Source: Klebsiella spallanzanii
GTDB lineage: Bacteria > Pseudomonadota > Gammaproteobacteria > Enterobacterales > Enterobacteriaceae
DNA length: 64,000 nucleotides
Assembly: GCF_902158555.1 (NCBI RefSeq)
Contig: NZ_CABGGS010000043.1
Location: forward strand, 186,001-250,000
Direction: 5' to 3'
This document shows positions 8,909 through 18,021 of the stretch, piece by piece. Numbering within the stretch: position 1 is the stretch's first letter; each line of letters starts with the position of its first letter. The notes under the pieces were generated by a model. That model was given only the letters and a program-made list of their open reading frames with translations, searched no databases and was not told the DNA's origin. The translations under genes were made by a program, and so were the position numbers.

Positions 8909-10516
8909 TTATTCCATACTCTTACACAGCGAGCAGATTGCCCCCTGATGCCTGTGCGAATGCATCACGTCAGGACGTTCGTACTCTTCCCTGCAGCTAA
9001 TGCAGCGGTAAATTGTGGTTGACGCGTTACCTTGCGCATCGTAGCGCGGCTCGGTAATACCATCATCGTGCTGCTTGATGTAGTAACGCCCACGGGTAGC
9101 GATCCCCATGACCGGCGTCATCACGAAAGCTACCGCCAGCGCAATCAGCGGCGAGAACGGTGCCAGGGTTTCGCCTAACAGGCCAAAGAAGGCGCTAATT
9201 GATAGCCCTGCCGCAAGGGCAAAAGCTACCACGCCCACCGGGTTGACGTTGTAAATCATCCCACGACGATACTCCGGCTGCGCCGGGGCCAGCTTCAGCA
9301 GCCCTTTGTTCACGGTGATATCGGTGGCGACCACCACCACCCAGGCGATAGCGAAGTTGGAATAGAAACCGAGGATCCACGCCAGGGCACTGAACATGTC
9401 GCCTTCCATCAGGGCGAGGGCAATCGTCAGGTTGACGATGACGAAAATAATCCGCCCCGGATAGCGTTTCGTGGTGCGCGTCCAGGCGCTGGTCCACGCC
9501 AGTGAACCGGAATAGGCATTAGTAACGTTAATTTTAATCTGCGAGATAACCACCAGCACAACGGCGAGCGTGAGCGCCAGCCAACCGGGAACCAGGTTAT
9601 CGAAGACGCTAACGAACTGTTGTACCGGCTCGGTGTTGTGTACCGCCGGGAAGCGGGTTAGCAGATAGAAGCCAAGGAAAGCGCCGATGATCTGCTTAAT
9701 CGCGCCTAATACGATCCAGCCAGGGCCGGCAGAGAAAACCGCCAGCCACCAGCTTTTGCTGTTTTCGGCGGTCTTCGGCGGCATAAAGCGCAGATAGTCG
9801 ATCTGTTCGCCAATTTGCATGATTAGCGACAGGCACACGCCTGCACCGAGCATAATGGCAGTTAAATCTACCGTTGAGGTGTTGTTTTTACCGGCGAAGC
9901 TCATAAAACCGTCCACCAGATCCGGGTCTTTGACGATAAGCCAGACCACCGGAACCACCATTAGTACCAGCCACAGCGGCGTCGTCCAGACCTGTAGACG
10001 AGTCAGCGCTTTCATGCCGTAGACCACCAGCGGCAATACCATCAGCGTGGCGATGAGGTAGCCCATCCATAGCGGGATCCCTAACCCTACCAGCAGCCCC
10101 TGGGCCATGATCGAGCCTTCAAGGGCGAAAAAGATAAAGGTAAATCCGGCGAAAATAATACTGGTGATCACCGAACCAAAGTAGCCGAAACCCGCGCTGC
10201 GGGTGATTAAGTCGAGGTCGATGTTATAGCGGGCGGCGGTAATCGCCAGCGGGATACCGGTGAGAAAAATCACCAGCGCTGCCAGCAGGATCGCATAAAT
10301 CGCATTAGTCGTGCCCCATGCCATACCGATGCTGGCGCCGATAGAAAAGTCAGCGAGGTAGGCGATACCGCCTAATGCGGTCACCGCGACAACCCCCGGT
10401 CCCCAGCGGCGAAAGCTCAGTGGGGCATAGCGAAGGGTATAATCTTCCAGCGTTTCTTTTGAGCCGGCGGCACTGGTTTGCGCAGGTAAATCAGTTTTTA
10501 TATCCAGTGATGACAT
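8909..10516 (-). CDS. NCS1-family purine/pyrimidine-type permease with C-terminal zinc-ribbon tail
   Basis: This is an inner-membrane transporter of the cytosine/purine/allantoin (NCS1, CodB-like) family, about 12 membrane helices in 535 residues. The start at 10516 has AAGGA six bases upstream; the ATG two codons earlier is too close to it. The family signature FSIGASIGMAWG lies in the first helices. The last about 35 residues are unusual: CISC, then a segment with three histidines in HSHRHQG, then CSLC. This CxxC...CxxC pattern is typical of a zinc ribbon or rubredoxin-like knuckle, presumably cytosolic. The gene follows ureG on the same strand after a hairpin. Its association with urease suggests uptake of a nitrogen-rich base, but the substrate cannot be read from sequence. 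Confidence 0.85.
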   Translation of the reverse strand: MSSLDIKTDLPAQTSAAGSKETLEDYTLRYAPLSFRRWGPGVVAVTALGGIAYLADFSIGASIGMAWGTTNAIYAILLAALVIFLTGIPLAITAARYNIDLDLITRSAGFGYFGSVITSIIFAGFTFIFFALEGSIMAQGLLVGLGIPLWMGYLIATLMVLPLVVYGMKALTRLQVWTTPLWLVLMVVPVVWLIVKDPDLVDGFMSFAGKNNTSTVDLTAIMLGAGVCLSLIMQIGEQIDYLRFMPPKTAENSKSWWLAVFSAGPGWIVLGAIKQIIGAFLGFYLLTRFPAVHNTEPVQQFVSVFDNLVPGWLALTLAVVLVVISQIKINVTNAYSGSLAWTSAWTRTTKRYPGRIIFVIVNLTIALALMEGDMFSALAWILGFYSNFAIAWVVVVATDITVNKGLLKLAPAQPEYRRGMIYNVNPVGVVAFALAAGLSISAFFGLLGETLAPFSPLIALAVAFVMTPVMGIATRGRYYIKQHDDGITEPRYDAQGNASTTIYRCISCREEYERPDVMHSHRHQGAICSLCKSME

Positions 10517-10626
10517 AGTCATTCCTTAATGGTTAGGCATGACTGGAATTAGCAAACCTTATGCCACATCGCAGGGCAGGCGCTATCAGGGCTTCGGGAA
10601 GAGGATGACTAAAGAGAGGGCAGGAG

Positions 10627-10660
10627 GTGCACCATCCCGACACCTGTGCGCCGGGATGGT
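10627..10660 (-). terminator. Hairpin downstream of ureG
   Basis: GCACCATCCCG pairs perfectly with CGGGATGGTGC around a 12-base loop, just after the ureG stop. There is no strong T run, so some read-through into the permease gene is likely. Confidence 0.6.
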
Positions 10661-10667
10661 GCAGGTG

Positions 10668-11285
10668 CTACTTGCTGAGCATGCCTTTGTCTTCGATAAA
10701 AGCGATGATATTTTGCAGGCCGTCGCCGCTTTTCAGGTTGGTGAAGCTCCACGGGCGTTCGCCGCGCATGCGCATGGTGTCGCGTTCCATTACTTCCAGA
10801 GAGGCGCCCACATACGGTGCAAGGTCGGTTTTGTTGATCACCAGGAAGTCCGATTTAGTGATCCCCGGCCCGCCTTTGCGGGGGATCTTCTCCCCTTCAG
10901 CCACGTCGATCACGTAGATGGTGAGGTCCGCCAGCTCTGGGCTAAAAGTGGCGCTCAGGTTATCACCGCCGCTTTCCACGAAGATAAGATCGAGATTACC
11001 GAATTTCTCGCTCAGGGCTTCTACAGCGGCAAGGTTCATCGATGCATCTTCCCGGATAGCGGTATGCGGGCAGCCGCCTGTTTCGACGCCGACAATTCGC
11101 TCAGGCTCCAGGGCTCCGGCTTCGGTGAGAATTCGCTGATCTTCTTTGGTATAGATATCGTTAGTCACGACCGCCAACTGCCAGGTGTCGCGCATTGCTT
11201 TGCATAGCGCTTCCAGTAACGCGGTTTTTCCGGAGCCAACCGGGCCGCCGACGCCAACGCGTAGCGGTTGCTTAATCATGTTCAT
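10668..11285 (-). CDS. ureG: Urease accessory GTPase UreG
   Basis: UreG is a SIMIBI-class GTPase that drives nickel delivery to apo-urease in complex with UreD and UreF. The start at 11285 ([10 protein letters not shown]) gives 205 residues, equal to Klebsiella aerogenes UreG. The P-loop GPVGSGKT is at residues 14-21, the nickel-binding Cys72-Pro-His74 motif is present, and NKTD specifies guanine. It is the last gene of ureDABCEFG, 8 bases after ureF, with an AGGAGAAGG ribosome-binding site. Confidence 0.98.
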   Translation of the reverse strand: MNMIKQPLRVGVGGPVGSGKTALLEALCKAMRDTWQLAVVTNDIYTKEDQRILTEAGALEPERIVGVETGGCPHTAIREDASMNLAAVEALSEKFGNLDLIFVESGGDNLSATFSPELADLTIYVIDVAEGEKIPRKGGPGITKSDFLVINKTDLAPYVGASLEVMERDTMRMRGERPWSFTNLKSGDGLQNIIAFIEDKGMLSK

Positions 11286-11293
11286 ACCTTCTC

Positions 11294-11968
11294 CTAAGAA
11301 CGGAATAATCGAGAATACTGGGTTTCGTGCCGGGCAGAAGCGATGGCCGCGAGCGGTGTTGCCGAACCGATAACGCTGTCCGGGGCGGCCAGGGCGCTGT
11401 CCATATCTGCCGCATAGCGTTCGCACAGGCGCAGTATGAGCTGTTGAGCGGCCTGCTGGCCGAAAGGCACCAGCTTGACGCCCGCCATCACCGCGCTTTC
11501 AATCCAGCTATAGCCAAGGCTCAGGGCCAGGTCAGGGGCTGCGATTTGCCAGCGTACGCCGAGCCAGGCCATGCCGGTAAGCTGGCTTTGCTGGCACAGC
11601 TTACGCCACTCGGGCGGGCAGTCGGGCTGCCAGTCGGCGAGCAGGCGGGTGAAAGCCGCGCCGCGATTGCGCTCTTCGTCACGCAGCTCGCGGGTTTCCC
11701 GACAGGCGAGCAGATAAGCCGTCCAGCGCTGCGCTGCGGCCAGATCGTCCGCTTCACAGGCCTGATAGACTCGGGCGAACAGCGGCAGATCGACGGTAAA
11801 AAAGCTCTGCTCCATCTGCCGCAACTGCCAGCGCTCAAAGGCGGCAGTATCCGGCACCCAGCCTGCTTCCACCGCCCACTCCAGCCCTTGAGACCAGCTA
11901 TAGCCGCCGACCGGGAGACTACTGCTGGCAAGCTGCATCAGGCGCAGACGTTTTTCCAGCGTCGGCAT
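11294..11968 (-). CDS. ureF: Urease accessory protein UreF
   Basis: UreF is the helical scaffold that links UreD and UreG during assembly of the urease nickel centre, and it gates UreG GTPase activity. The 224 residues match the family. It begins [30 protein letters not shown] in its conserved N-terminal block, with [22 protein letters not shown] near residue 150. Its start codon directly abuts the ureE stop, so translation is likely coupled. Confidence 0.97.
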   Translation of the reverse strand: MPTLEKRLRLMQLASSSLPVGGYSWSQGLEWAVEAGWVPDTAAFERWQLRQMEQSFFTVDLPLFARVYQACEADDLAAAQRWTAYLLACRETRELRDEERNRGAAFTRLLADWQPDCPPEWRKLCQQSQLTGMAWLGVRWQIAAPDLALSLGYSWIESAVMAGVKLVPFGQQAAQQLILRLCERYAADMDSALAAPDSVIGSATPLAAIASARHETQYSRLFRS

Positions 11969-12439
11969 TTAGTGGCTGTGCCCATGATCGTGGTGATGAT
12001 GATGGCCGTGCGACTCGCTGGCGTAGGCGCCTGCTTCCGGTTCAAACGGCAGGTGCGCGAAATCAACGGCCAGACCAAACTGGCGCAGCATATCGTCCAG
12101 TACGTGGTCGTGATGGTAGCGCAGCTCGCCGGGCATGATTTGCAGCGGCACGTGGCGGTTACCCAGGTGATAGCAGGCTTTTGCCAGTACAAAGGGGTCA
12201 TCGCAGCGCACCACTGAAACGGCTTCATCGGCGGCGATCACCTCGATAAATTCGCTGCCATTTTCGTTGCTAAGAATATCGCCACCGCGCAGCAGCAGGC
12301 CGCGCGGCAGTAGCAGGCCCGCCTGGCGACCATCGTTAAGCGTGACTTTAATGCGGCTCTTTACCCGCACATCAATCGGCAGGGTGACGCTGGCAGTGGC
12401 CTGCGTCGGGGTCTCCACCCGTTGGGTCAAATAAAGCAT
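11969..12439 (-). CDS. ureE: Urease nickel metallochaperone UreE
   Basis: UreE is a dimeric cytoplasmic nickel carrier that feeds metal to UreG. The 156-residue product has the N-terminal peptide-binding domain, the C-terminal metal-binding domain, and a histidine-rich tail (GHHHHHDHGHSH) characteristic of Klebsiella-type UreE. The ATG follows a GAGGAG ribosome-binding site, 9 bases after ureC. The tail indicates high nickel capacity; this is family knowledge. Confidence 0.97.
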   Translation of the reverse strand: MLYLTQRVETPTQATASVTLPIDVRVKSRIKVTLNDGRQAGLLLPRGLLLRGGDILSNENGSEFIEVIAADEAVSVVRCDDPFVLAKACYHLGNRHVPLQIMPGELRYHHDHVLDDMLRQFGLAVDFAHLPFEPEAGAYASESHGHHHHHDHGHSH

Positions 12440-12448
12440 TTGCGCTCC

Positions 12449-14152
12449 TCAAAACAGGAAATAGCGTTGCGCCATCGGTAGCACGTCTGCCGGTTCGCTG
12501 GTAATCAACTCGCCGTCGATGCGTACCTCGTAGGTTTGCGAATCTACGGTAATATTGGGCAGCAGGCCGTTGTGGTGCATATCGCTTTTTTGCACTGTGC
12601 GGCAACCTTTAACCACCGCCGTTGCGCTGTGCAGGTTCAGCCGTTCCGCGACGCCGTTTTCCACCGCAGCCTGCGACAGAAAGGTCAAACGGCAGCGGTG
12701 ACGAGCGCTACCCAGCGCGCCGAACATCGGGCGGTAGTGCACCGGCTGCGGCGTTGGGATGGACGCGTTGATATCGCCCATCGGCGCCATAGCGATCATG
12801 CCGCCTTTGACCACCGTCGCTGGTTTTACGCCGAAGAACGCCGGGGACCACAGCACCAGATCCGCCAGTTTGCCGACTTCAATCGAACCGACTTCATGGG
12901 CGATACCGTGAGTCAGCGCCGGATTAATGGTGTACTTGGCAATATAGCGCTTCACGCGGAAGTTATCGTTATCGCCGTTCTCTTCCGCCAAAGGACCGCG
13001 CTGGACTTTCATGCGGTGCGCTACCTGCCAGGTACGCAGGACTACTTCGCCGACGCGGCCCATGGCCTGCGAATCAGACGAGGTAAGCGAGAACGCGCCG
13101 AGGTCGTGCAGGACGTCTTCTGCAGCGATGGTTTCCCGCCGAATGCGCGATTCGGCAAACGCCACGTCTTCGGCGATATCCGGGTCGAGGTGATGACAAA
13201 CCATCAGCATATCCAGGTGTTCGTCAATGGTGTTGACGGTATAGGGCAGCGTCGGGTTGGTCGACGACGGCAGAATATTGGGGTGCGCGCAAGCGGTGAT
13301 AATATCCGGCGCATGGCCGCCGCCCGCGCCTTCGGTATGGAAAGTGTGGATAGTGCGCCCGCCAATAGCCGCCAGGGTATCTTCAACGAAGCCGGACTCA
13401 TTGAGAGTGTCGCTGTGCAGTGCGACCTGAACATCCATCTCGTCGGCGACGGTCAGCGCACAGTTGATTGCCGCTGGCGTCGCGCCCCAGTCTTCGTGAA
13501 TTTTCAGGCCAATAACCCCCGCTGCAACCTGCTCACGCAGCGCATCCGGATTGGAGCCATTGCCTTTACCCAATAGGCCGATATTGACCGGCAGGCTATC
13601 TGCCGCCTGCAGCATTCGCGAAATGTACCACGGCCCCGGCGTACAGGTTGTGGCGTTAGTTCCCGCTGCTGGGCCCGTACCGCCGCCAATCATGGTGGTG
13701 ACGCCGGAGACCAGCGCCTCCTCCGCCTGCTGCGGGCAGATCCAGTGGATATGCGTATCGACACCGCCCGCGGTGACGATCTTGCCTTCCGCCGCGATCA
13801 CTTCTGTCGCCGCGCCGATAGGGATCGTGACGTTAGGTTGAATATCCGGGTTTCCCGCTTTACCGACAGCGAAGATCCGCCCGTCTTTAACGCCGATATC
13901 GGCTTTGACGATCCCCCAGTAATCGACGATCAACGCATTGGTCAGCACCAGATCCACGCACTCGGCGGAAAGCATCTGCCCTTGCCCCATACCGTCGCGG
14001 ATCACTTTACCGCCGCCGAATTTGACCTCCTCGCCGTAGGTCGTTAAATCGTCTTCAACCTCGATCCACAGTTCGGTATCCGCCAGGCGCACTTTGTCGC
14101 CAGTGGTGGGGCCGAACATGTCGGCATAGGCCTGACGCGAAATCTCACTCAT
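12449..14152 (-). CDS. ureC: Urease alpha subunit (catalytic)
   Basis: UreC hydrolyses urea to ammonia and carbamate at a dinuclear nickel centre. The start at 14152 ([16 protein letters not shown]) gives 567 residues, as in K. aerogenes. All metal and catalytic residues are in place: His134 and His136, the carbamylated Lys217, His219, His246, His272, the flap Cys319 and His320, and Asp360. It overlaps ureB by 8 bases. Nothing suggests inactivation. Confidence 0.99.
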   Translation of the reverse strand: MSEISRQAYADMFGPTTGDKVRLADTELWIEVEDDLTTYGEEVKFGGGKVIRDGMGQGQMLSAECVDLVLTNALIVDYWGIVKADIGVKDGRIFAVGKAGNPDIQPNVTIPIGAATEVIAAEGKIVTAGGVDTHIHWICPQQAEEALVSGVTTMIGGGTGPAAGTNATTCTPGPWYISRMLQAADSLPVNIGLLGKGNGSNPDALREQVAAGVIGLKIHEDWGATPAAINCALTVADEMDVQVALHSDTLNESGFVEDTLAAIGGRTIHTFHTEGAGGGHAPDIITACAHPNILPSSTNPTLPYTVNTIDEHLDMLMVCHHLDPDIAEDVAFAESRIRRETIAAEDVLHDLGAFSLTSSDSQAMGRVGEVVLRTWQVAHRMKVQRGPLAEENGDNDNFRVKRYIAKYTINPALTHGIAHEVGSIEVGKLADLVLWSPAFFGVKPATVVKGGMIAMAPMGDINASIPTPQPVHYRPMFGALGSARHRCRLTFLSQAAVENGVAERLNLHSATAVVKGCRTVQKSDMHHNGLLPNITVDSQTYEVRIDGELITSEPADVLPMAQRYFLF

Positions 14153-14465
14153 CGTTTGCCTCCAGATTGCCCATGACCTCGCCGCGAAAACCATACACTG
14201 CGCGAGTACCGGCAAGCGCCACCAGCTCAACCTCGCGTTTTTGTCCCGGTTCGAAGCGCACCGCGGTTCCGGCAGCGATATTCAGACGGTAACCGGTGGC
14301 CTGCTGACGATCGAACTTCAGCGCCGGATTTACCTCGGCAAAGTGGTAATGCGAGCCCACCTGAATCGGCCGGTCGCCGTGATTTTCAACGATAATGCTG
14401 CAGGTTGCGCGGCCAGCGTTAATGGCTATCTGACCGGGCTTTACCTGATATTCTCCTGGGATCAT
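14145..14465 (-). CDS. ureB: Urease beta subunit
   Basis: UreB is the small structural subunit that packs with UreA and UreC in the (ABC)3 urease trimer and helps recruit UreD. The 106 residues begin [19 protein letters not shown], and the conserved [16 protein letters not shown] block is present. It overlaps the ureC start by 8 bases and follows ureA by 8 bases, a tightly coupled arrangement. Confidence 0.98.
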   Translation of the reverse strand: MIPGEYQVKPGQIAINAGRATCSIIVENHGDRPIQVGSHYHFAEVNPALKFDRQQATGYRLNIAAGTAVRFEPGQKREVELVALAGTRAVYGFRGEVMGNLEANDE

Positions 14466-14473
14466 CGCGCACC

Positions 14474-14776
14474 TCAGATTATCGGATTATGAACGGTGAC
14501 CAGCTTCGAGCCGTCCGGGAAGGTGGCTTCGACCTGAATGTCAGGAATCATTTCCGGCACGCCTTCCATGACCTGATCGCGGCTCAGGACGTGGCGCCCT
14601 TCTTCCATTAGCTCTGCGACGCTTCTGCCGTCGCGCGCGCCCTCCATAATGAAAGCGCTAATCAGGGCCACGGATTCGGGATAGTTGAGCTTCAGGCCGC
14701 GGGCCAGGCGACGCTCCGCCACCAGCGCAGCGGTAAACAGCAACAGCTTGTCTTTTTCTCTGGGTGTCAGTTCCAT
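14474..14776 (-). CDS. ureA: Urease gamma subunit
   Basis: UreA is the smallest structural subunit of urease. The 100 residues begin [19 protein letters not shown] and contain [19 protein letters not shown], both diagnostic of the gamma subunit. It follows ureD by 9 bases. Confidence 0.98.
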   Translation of the reverse strand: MELTPREKDKLLLFTAALVAERRLARGLKLNYPESVALISAFIMEGARDGRSVAELMEEGRHVLSRDQVMEGVPEMIPDIQVEATFPDGSKLVTVHNPII

Positions 14777-14785
14777 AGCATTCTC

Positions 14786-15610
14786 TTAAGTCAGCCAGAT
14801 TCGGGGAATTAGCGGAGATTTGCCGGTCAGGTGCGGGCGCATAAATTGCCAGATATCGCGCATCGCTCGTTGGCAAAGCAGATTATCGTCACTTAAAAAG
14901 CGCACCGTCAGCAGGCCGTCGGTGAGCGTAGCCCCAGCGTAATTTGCCAGCGGCGTGAGTTGTTCGCGCACGCCTTCCAGCAGCGCTTCGTTGGCCGGGT
15001 AGAACAGCAGAGTCCCTATCCACGGCTGCTGCGCGACGCTTGCCAACTGACCGTCAGCCAGGCTCAGGCGTTCAATCAGCAGCGGGGAGTCGTCGACCCA
15101 CACTTCCAGCCGATTGGCGAGCGCACCGTGGCTAAAAGCTTCGCCGATGACCGGGCGACCAAGACACAGCAAATCCCAGGCCAGTAGAGTGCTGGAGGAG
15201 GTGAGGTGAAACGCGGTATGCAAAGAGGCGTTAGCACCGGGAAAGAAGATCGCGTCCTGCGGCAGCCATTCGAGCGTTGCGTTTTCTGCCAGCGTCAGGG
15301 TTTGCTCAAGCCGTGCCTGAGCACCGCTGCTGCGATAAAACTTACTGGCGCCAGGCATGGTGATCAACGTATGGCAACCGGGCTCAACGGTGACGCTAAT
15401 GGTCAGCTCATCGCCGCCGACGATGCCGCCGGGTGGATGAAGTAAATAGAGATGGCAAGTCTCTTCTTCGGGATAAAACGGGCGTTGAACGGTGAGGGGA
15501 CCGACATGACGACGAGAGGCGAGCGTTGTTTTCCCGCCGAGAAATTGAAACTGCAGGTCCAGCGTGGCCTGCCAGCCTTTTTTGTTCTGTGATAACACGG
15601 TGCCGTGCAA
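14786..15610 (-). CDS. ureD: Urease accessory protein UreD (UreH)
   Basis: UreD binds apo-urease and, with UreF and UreG, forms the nickel-insertion complex. The 274-residue product carries the conserved blocks RPFYPEEETCHLYLLHPPGG, MPGASKFYRSSG and FFPGANA. The start is uncertain: a TTG at 15610 has AGGGG seven bases upstream, and a GTG at 15598 is an alternative closer to the K. aerogenes start. It is the first gene of the urease operon. About 45 bases upstream is a run of eight G, and beyond that an ERIC element, so the promoter must lie in this short interval or within the repeat. Confidence 0.95.
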   Translation of the reverse strand: MHGTVLSQNKKGWQATLDLQFQFLGGKTTLASRRHVGPLTVQRPFYPEEETCHLYLLHPPGGIVGGDELTISVTVEPGCHTLITMPGASKFYRSSGAQARLEQTLTLAENATLEWLPQDAIFFPGANASLHTAFHLTSSSTLLAWDLLCLGRPVIGEAFSHGALANRLEVWVDDSPLLIERLSLADGQLASVAQQPWIGTLLFYPANEALLEGVREQLTPLANYAGATLTDGLLTVRFLSDDNLLCQRAMRDIWQFMRPHLTGKSPLIPRIWLT

Positions 15611-15660
15611 TGTCGCGCCCCTGCAAAATCAAGATAAAACAGCAGCGAAGAGTATTGATC

Positions 15661-15668
15661 GGGGGGGG
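15661..15668. repeat. Homopolymeric tract of eight G upstream of ureD
   Basis: Eight consecutive G bases flanked by GATC on both sides lie about 50 bases before the ureD start. Such tracts can change length by slippage; whether this affects the urease promoter is unknown. Confidence 0.7.
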
Positions 15669-15691
15669 ATCATCCCGGTCATATGAAAAGC

Positions 15692-15820
15692 TTATGCCCG
15701 TCATACTTCGAGCCGCAGCTGCGTTGGCTACGCTTGCTCACCCGAATCACTTGCTAGTGTAAGCTCATCGGGACTCACTCACTTGCCGCCTTGCCGCAAC
15801 TCGAATTATTTAGGGCATAT
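15692..15820. repeat. ERIC element upstream of the urease operon
   Basis: This is a full-length ERIC with the ends TTATGCCCGTCATACTTCGA and ATTATTTAGGGCATA and a core around TGTAAGCTCATCGGGACTCA. It lies between plsY and ureD, upstream of ureD. Confidence 0.9.
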
Positions 15821-15857
15821 TACCGTCATACTTCGAGCTGCGGCCGTGGGCTACGTG
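15821..15857. repeat. Truncated ERIC copy beside the full ERIC
   Basis: A second ERIC left end (TACCGTCATACTTCGAGCTG) begins directly after the complete copy and is lost after about 37 bases. The two copies are in the same orientation. Confidence 0.75.
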
Positions 15858-15866
15858 ATGCAAAAA

Positions 15867-16487
15867 TTATTTCTGCTCTGGCGTTTTTTTCTTCTTTTTT
15901 AACCGCGTCCAGATTCGGGTCTCCTGGCGGCGCCATAGACGCTGAATATTATCATGATGGCGCAGCAGGATCAGGCATGAAAGCATCGATACCGGGAAAG
16001 TGTACTGCGGTTTAAACCACCATACGTAGAACGGCGCGATGAGGGCGCTTACGATAGCCCCAAGTGAGGAGTAGCCGCTAAGCAGGATGGTGAGCAACCA
16101 GGTTCCGGCCATGACGCCGGTGAGATCCCAGCCGATAGGGGCAATGGCGCCGAAGGCGGTAGCCACGCCTTTGCCGCCGCGAAAGTTAAAGAATACAGGC
16201 CAGATGTGACCCACGCAGGCGGCAATCGCCACCAGACCGAGCCAGAACGGCGTCAGGCCTAAGGCCCACGCGCCCCAGACCGGCAGCATGCCTTTCAGCA
16301 CGTCAAAAATGAGAACCGCTACGGCCGCGCCTTTGCCGCCAATTCGCAGGACGTTAGTCGCCCCTGGATTGCCGGAGCCGCTGTCGCGAGGGTCAGGCAG
16401 GCCAGCGAGTCGGCACACCAGAATGGCGCTGGAGATTGAGCCGCAGAGGTAGGCGAGGATAACCAGTCCAGGCGCGATTGCACTCAT
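15867..16487 (-). CDS. plsY: Glycerol-3-phosphate acyltransferase PlsY
   Basis: PlsY is an inner-membrane enzyme that acylates glycerol-3-phosphate from acyl-phosphate, the first step of phospholipid synthesis. The start at 16487 ([17 protein letters not shown]) is preferred because it matches E. coli and has GGAA nine bases upstream; four more in-frame codons lie upstream without a ribosome-binding site. The 206 residues include [29 protein letters not shown] and a Lys-rich C-terminus. It is divergent from folB. Confidence 0.97.
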   Translation of the reverse strand: MSAIAPGLVILAYLCGSISSAILVCRLAGLPDPRDSGSGNPGATNVLRIGGKGAAVAVLIFDVLKGMLPVWGAWALGLTPFWLGLVAIAACVGHIWPVFFNFRGGKGVATAFGAIAPIGWDLTGVMAGTWLLTILLSGYSSLGAIVSALIAPFYVWWFKPQYTFPVSMLSCLILLRHHDNIQRLWRRQETRIWTRLKKKKKTPEQK

Positions 16488-16513
16488 CAGCTGTTCCATT
16501 TAGAAAGTGTCGT

Positions 16514-16632
16514 TTTATCCCCTGTAGCGTACGCGTCGTCCGCACATTGGCTAACCTGGACACATAGCGGCGCTATGCTCCCGGAGGCTTGCCGCGTCGC
16601 TCTCTTCCTGCAACGCAAATTGTTTAGGGGAT
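16514..16632. repeat. Divergent ERIC-like palindromic element between plsY and folB
   Basis: Bases here resemble ERIC at their right end (TCCTGCAACGCAAATTGTTT) and are bounded by short inverted ends (ATCCCCT and AGGGGAT), but the centre is diverged. It could be an old ERIC copy or a related element. Confidence 0.5.
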
Positions 16633-16708
16633 GTCTTTGCATCTGTGGATAATACGCATAATTGGCCGGAAGTGGTATCCGGTTTAGCCAAAAAGCAGGC
16701 AGGTCGTG

Positions 16709-17092
16709 ATGGATATTGTATTTATAGAGCAACTTTCGGTAATCACCACTATCGGTGTTTACGACTGGGAACAAACCATCGAGCAGAAGCTGGTGTTCGA
16801 TATCGAAATGGCGTGGGACAACCGCAAAGCCGCGGCCAGTGATGATGTCAGTGATTGTCTCAGCTATGCTGATATCAGCGAGTTGGTCATCAAGCACGTT
16901 GAGGGCGCGCGTTTTGCGCTGGTGGAGCGCGTGGCGGAAGAAATTGCCGACCTGTTGCTGGAAAATTTCCAATCTCCATGGGTACGTATTAAAGTCAGCA
17001 AGCCTGGCGCAGTAGCCCGGGCGGCTAACGTTGGCGTCATTATTGAACGTGGCCTTAATCTGAAACAAAACTTTTCAGGTCATACTCGTTAA
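16709..17092 (+). CDS. folB: Dihydroneopterin aldolase (bifunctional with 7,8-dihydroneopterin epimerase)
   Basis: FolB cleaves dihydroneopterin to 6-hydroxymethyl-dihydropterin in folate synthesis. The ATG at 16709 follows AGG; a GTG one codon earlier is possible. The 127 residues begin [21 protein letters not shown] and include the catalytic-region [13 protein letters not shown] block. It is a few residues longer at the C-terminus than E. coli FolB. Confidence 0.97.
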   Translation: MDIVFIEQLSVITTIGVYDWEQTIEQKLVFDIEMAWDNRKAAASDDVSDCLSYADISELVIKHVEGARFALVERVAEEIADLLLENFQSPWVRIKVSKPGAVARAANVGVIIERGLNLKQNFSGHTR

Positions 17093-17159
17093 ACAAATTG
17101 CGTTTATACCGGTCATAGTTCCTGGTTTTTTCATTTTACTTTTTAAAGGGTTTAATTGG

Positions 17160-17981
17160 ATGAGCGATATACACTCGCTGCTGGTGGCGGCAATATTGGG
17201 TGTGGTTGAGGGTTTGACAGAATTTTTACCTGTTTCCAGTACTGGTCATATGATTATTGTCGGTCATCTTCTGGGTTTTGAAGGCGATACCGCGAATACT
17301 TTTGAAGTCGTGATTCAGCTAGGCTCGATTCTTGCGGTTGTTGTGATGTTCTGGCGTCGTCTGTTCGGTCTTATCGGTATCCATTTCGGTAAACCGCCGG
17401 AGCATGAAGGTCAGGGCAGCGGTCGCTTGTCGCTTATCCATATTCTTCTGGGGATGATCCCGGCGGTGGTGCTGGGGCTGATTTTCCACGATACCATCAA
17501 GTCGCTGTTTAATCCGGTTAACGTGATGTACGCGCTGGTTGTCGGCGGCGTGCTGCTGATCGCGGCGGAAGTGCTGAAGCCAAAACAGCCGCGCGCGGTG
17601 GGTATTGATGATATGACCTATCGTCAGGCGTTTGTGATCGGTTGCTTCCAGTGTCTGGCGTTATGGCCGGGCTTCTCGCGTTCCGGGGCGACTATTTCCG
17701 GCGGGATGCTGATGGGCGTCAGCCGCTATGCGGCCTCTGAGTTTTCGTTCCTGCTGGCGGTGCCGATGATGATGGGCGCAACCGTGCTGGACATGTACAA
17801 GAGCATTGGGTTCCTGAACGCCGGTGATATTCCGATGTTTGCTGTTGGCTTCATTATGGCGTTTATCGTCGCGCTGATTGCGATTAAAACCTTCCTGCAA
17901 CTGATTAAACGTATTTCGTTTATCCCGTTTGCCATCTACCGCTTTGTTGTTGCGGCAGCGGTGTACGTGGTGTTCTTCTAA
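17160..17981 (+). CDS. uppP: Undecaprenyl-diphosphatase (UppP/BacA)
   Basis: UppP is an integral membrane phosphatase that recycles undecaprenyl pyrophosphate to the lipid carrier for peptidoglycan and O-antigen, and gives intrinsic bacitracin tolerance. The 273 residues equal E. coli. The catalytic Glu17 and Glu21 ([14 protein letters not shown]) and the PGFSRSG motif with the phosphate-binding Arg are present. It follows folB by 67 bases and converges on cca. Confidence 0.98.
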   Translation: MSDIHSLLVAAILGVVEGLTEFLPVSSTGHMIIVGHLLGFEGDTANTFEVVIQLGSILAVVVMFWRRLFGLIGIHFGKPPEHEGQGSGRLSLIHILLGMIPAVVLGLIFHDTIKSLFNPVNVMYALVVGGVLLIAAEVLKPKQPRAVGIDDMTYRQAFVIGCFQCLALWPGFSRSGATISGGMLMGVSRYAASEFSFLLAVPMMMGATVLDMYKSIGFLNAGDIPMFAVGFIMAFIVALIAIKTFLQLIKRISFIPFAIYRFVVAAAVYVVFF

Positions 17982-17987
17982 GCGTTT

Positions 17988-18021
17988 GCCCTCAGTCCTG
18001 CGGCTGAGGGCAGCGTTTTTC
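17988..18021 (+). terminator. uppP terminator overlapping the cca 3' end
   Basis: GCCCTCAG (17988-17995) pairs with CTGAGGGC around TCCTGCGG, followed by a T-rich tail GTTTTTCTTT. The stem includes the cca stop codon. Confidence 0.8.

Noticed and set aside
11327-12217. Open frame of 296 codons on the plus strand across ureF and ureE
   Set aside because: Shadow of two well supported urease genes on the other strand.
12536-13576. Open frame of 346 codons on the plus strand
   Set aside because: Antisense shadow of ureC, which has all catalytic residues.
16487-17068. Open frame of 193 codons on the minus strand
   Set aside because: Overlaps folB and the divergent ERIC-like repeat; no ribosome-binding site or family similarity.
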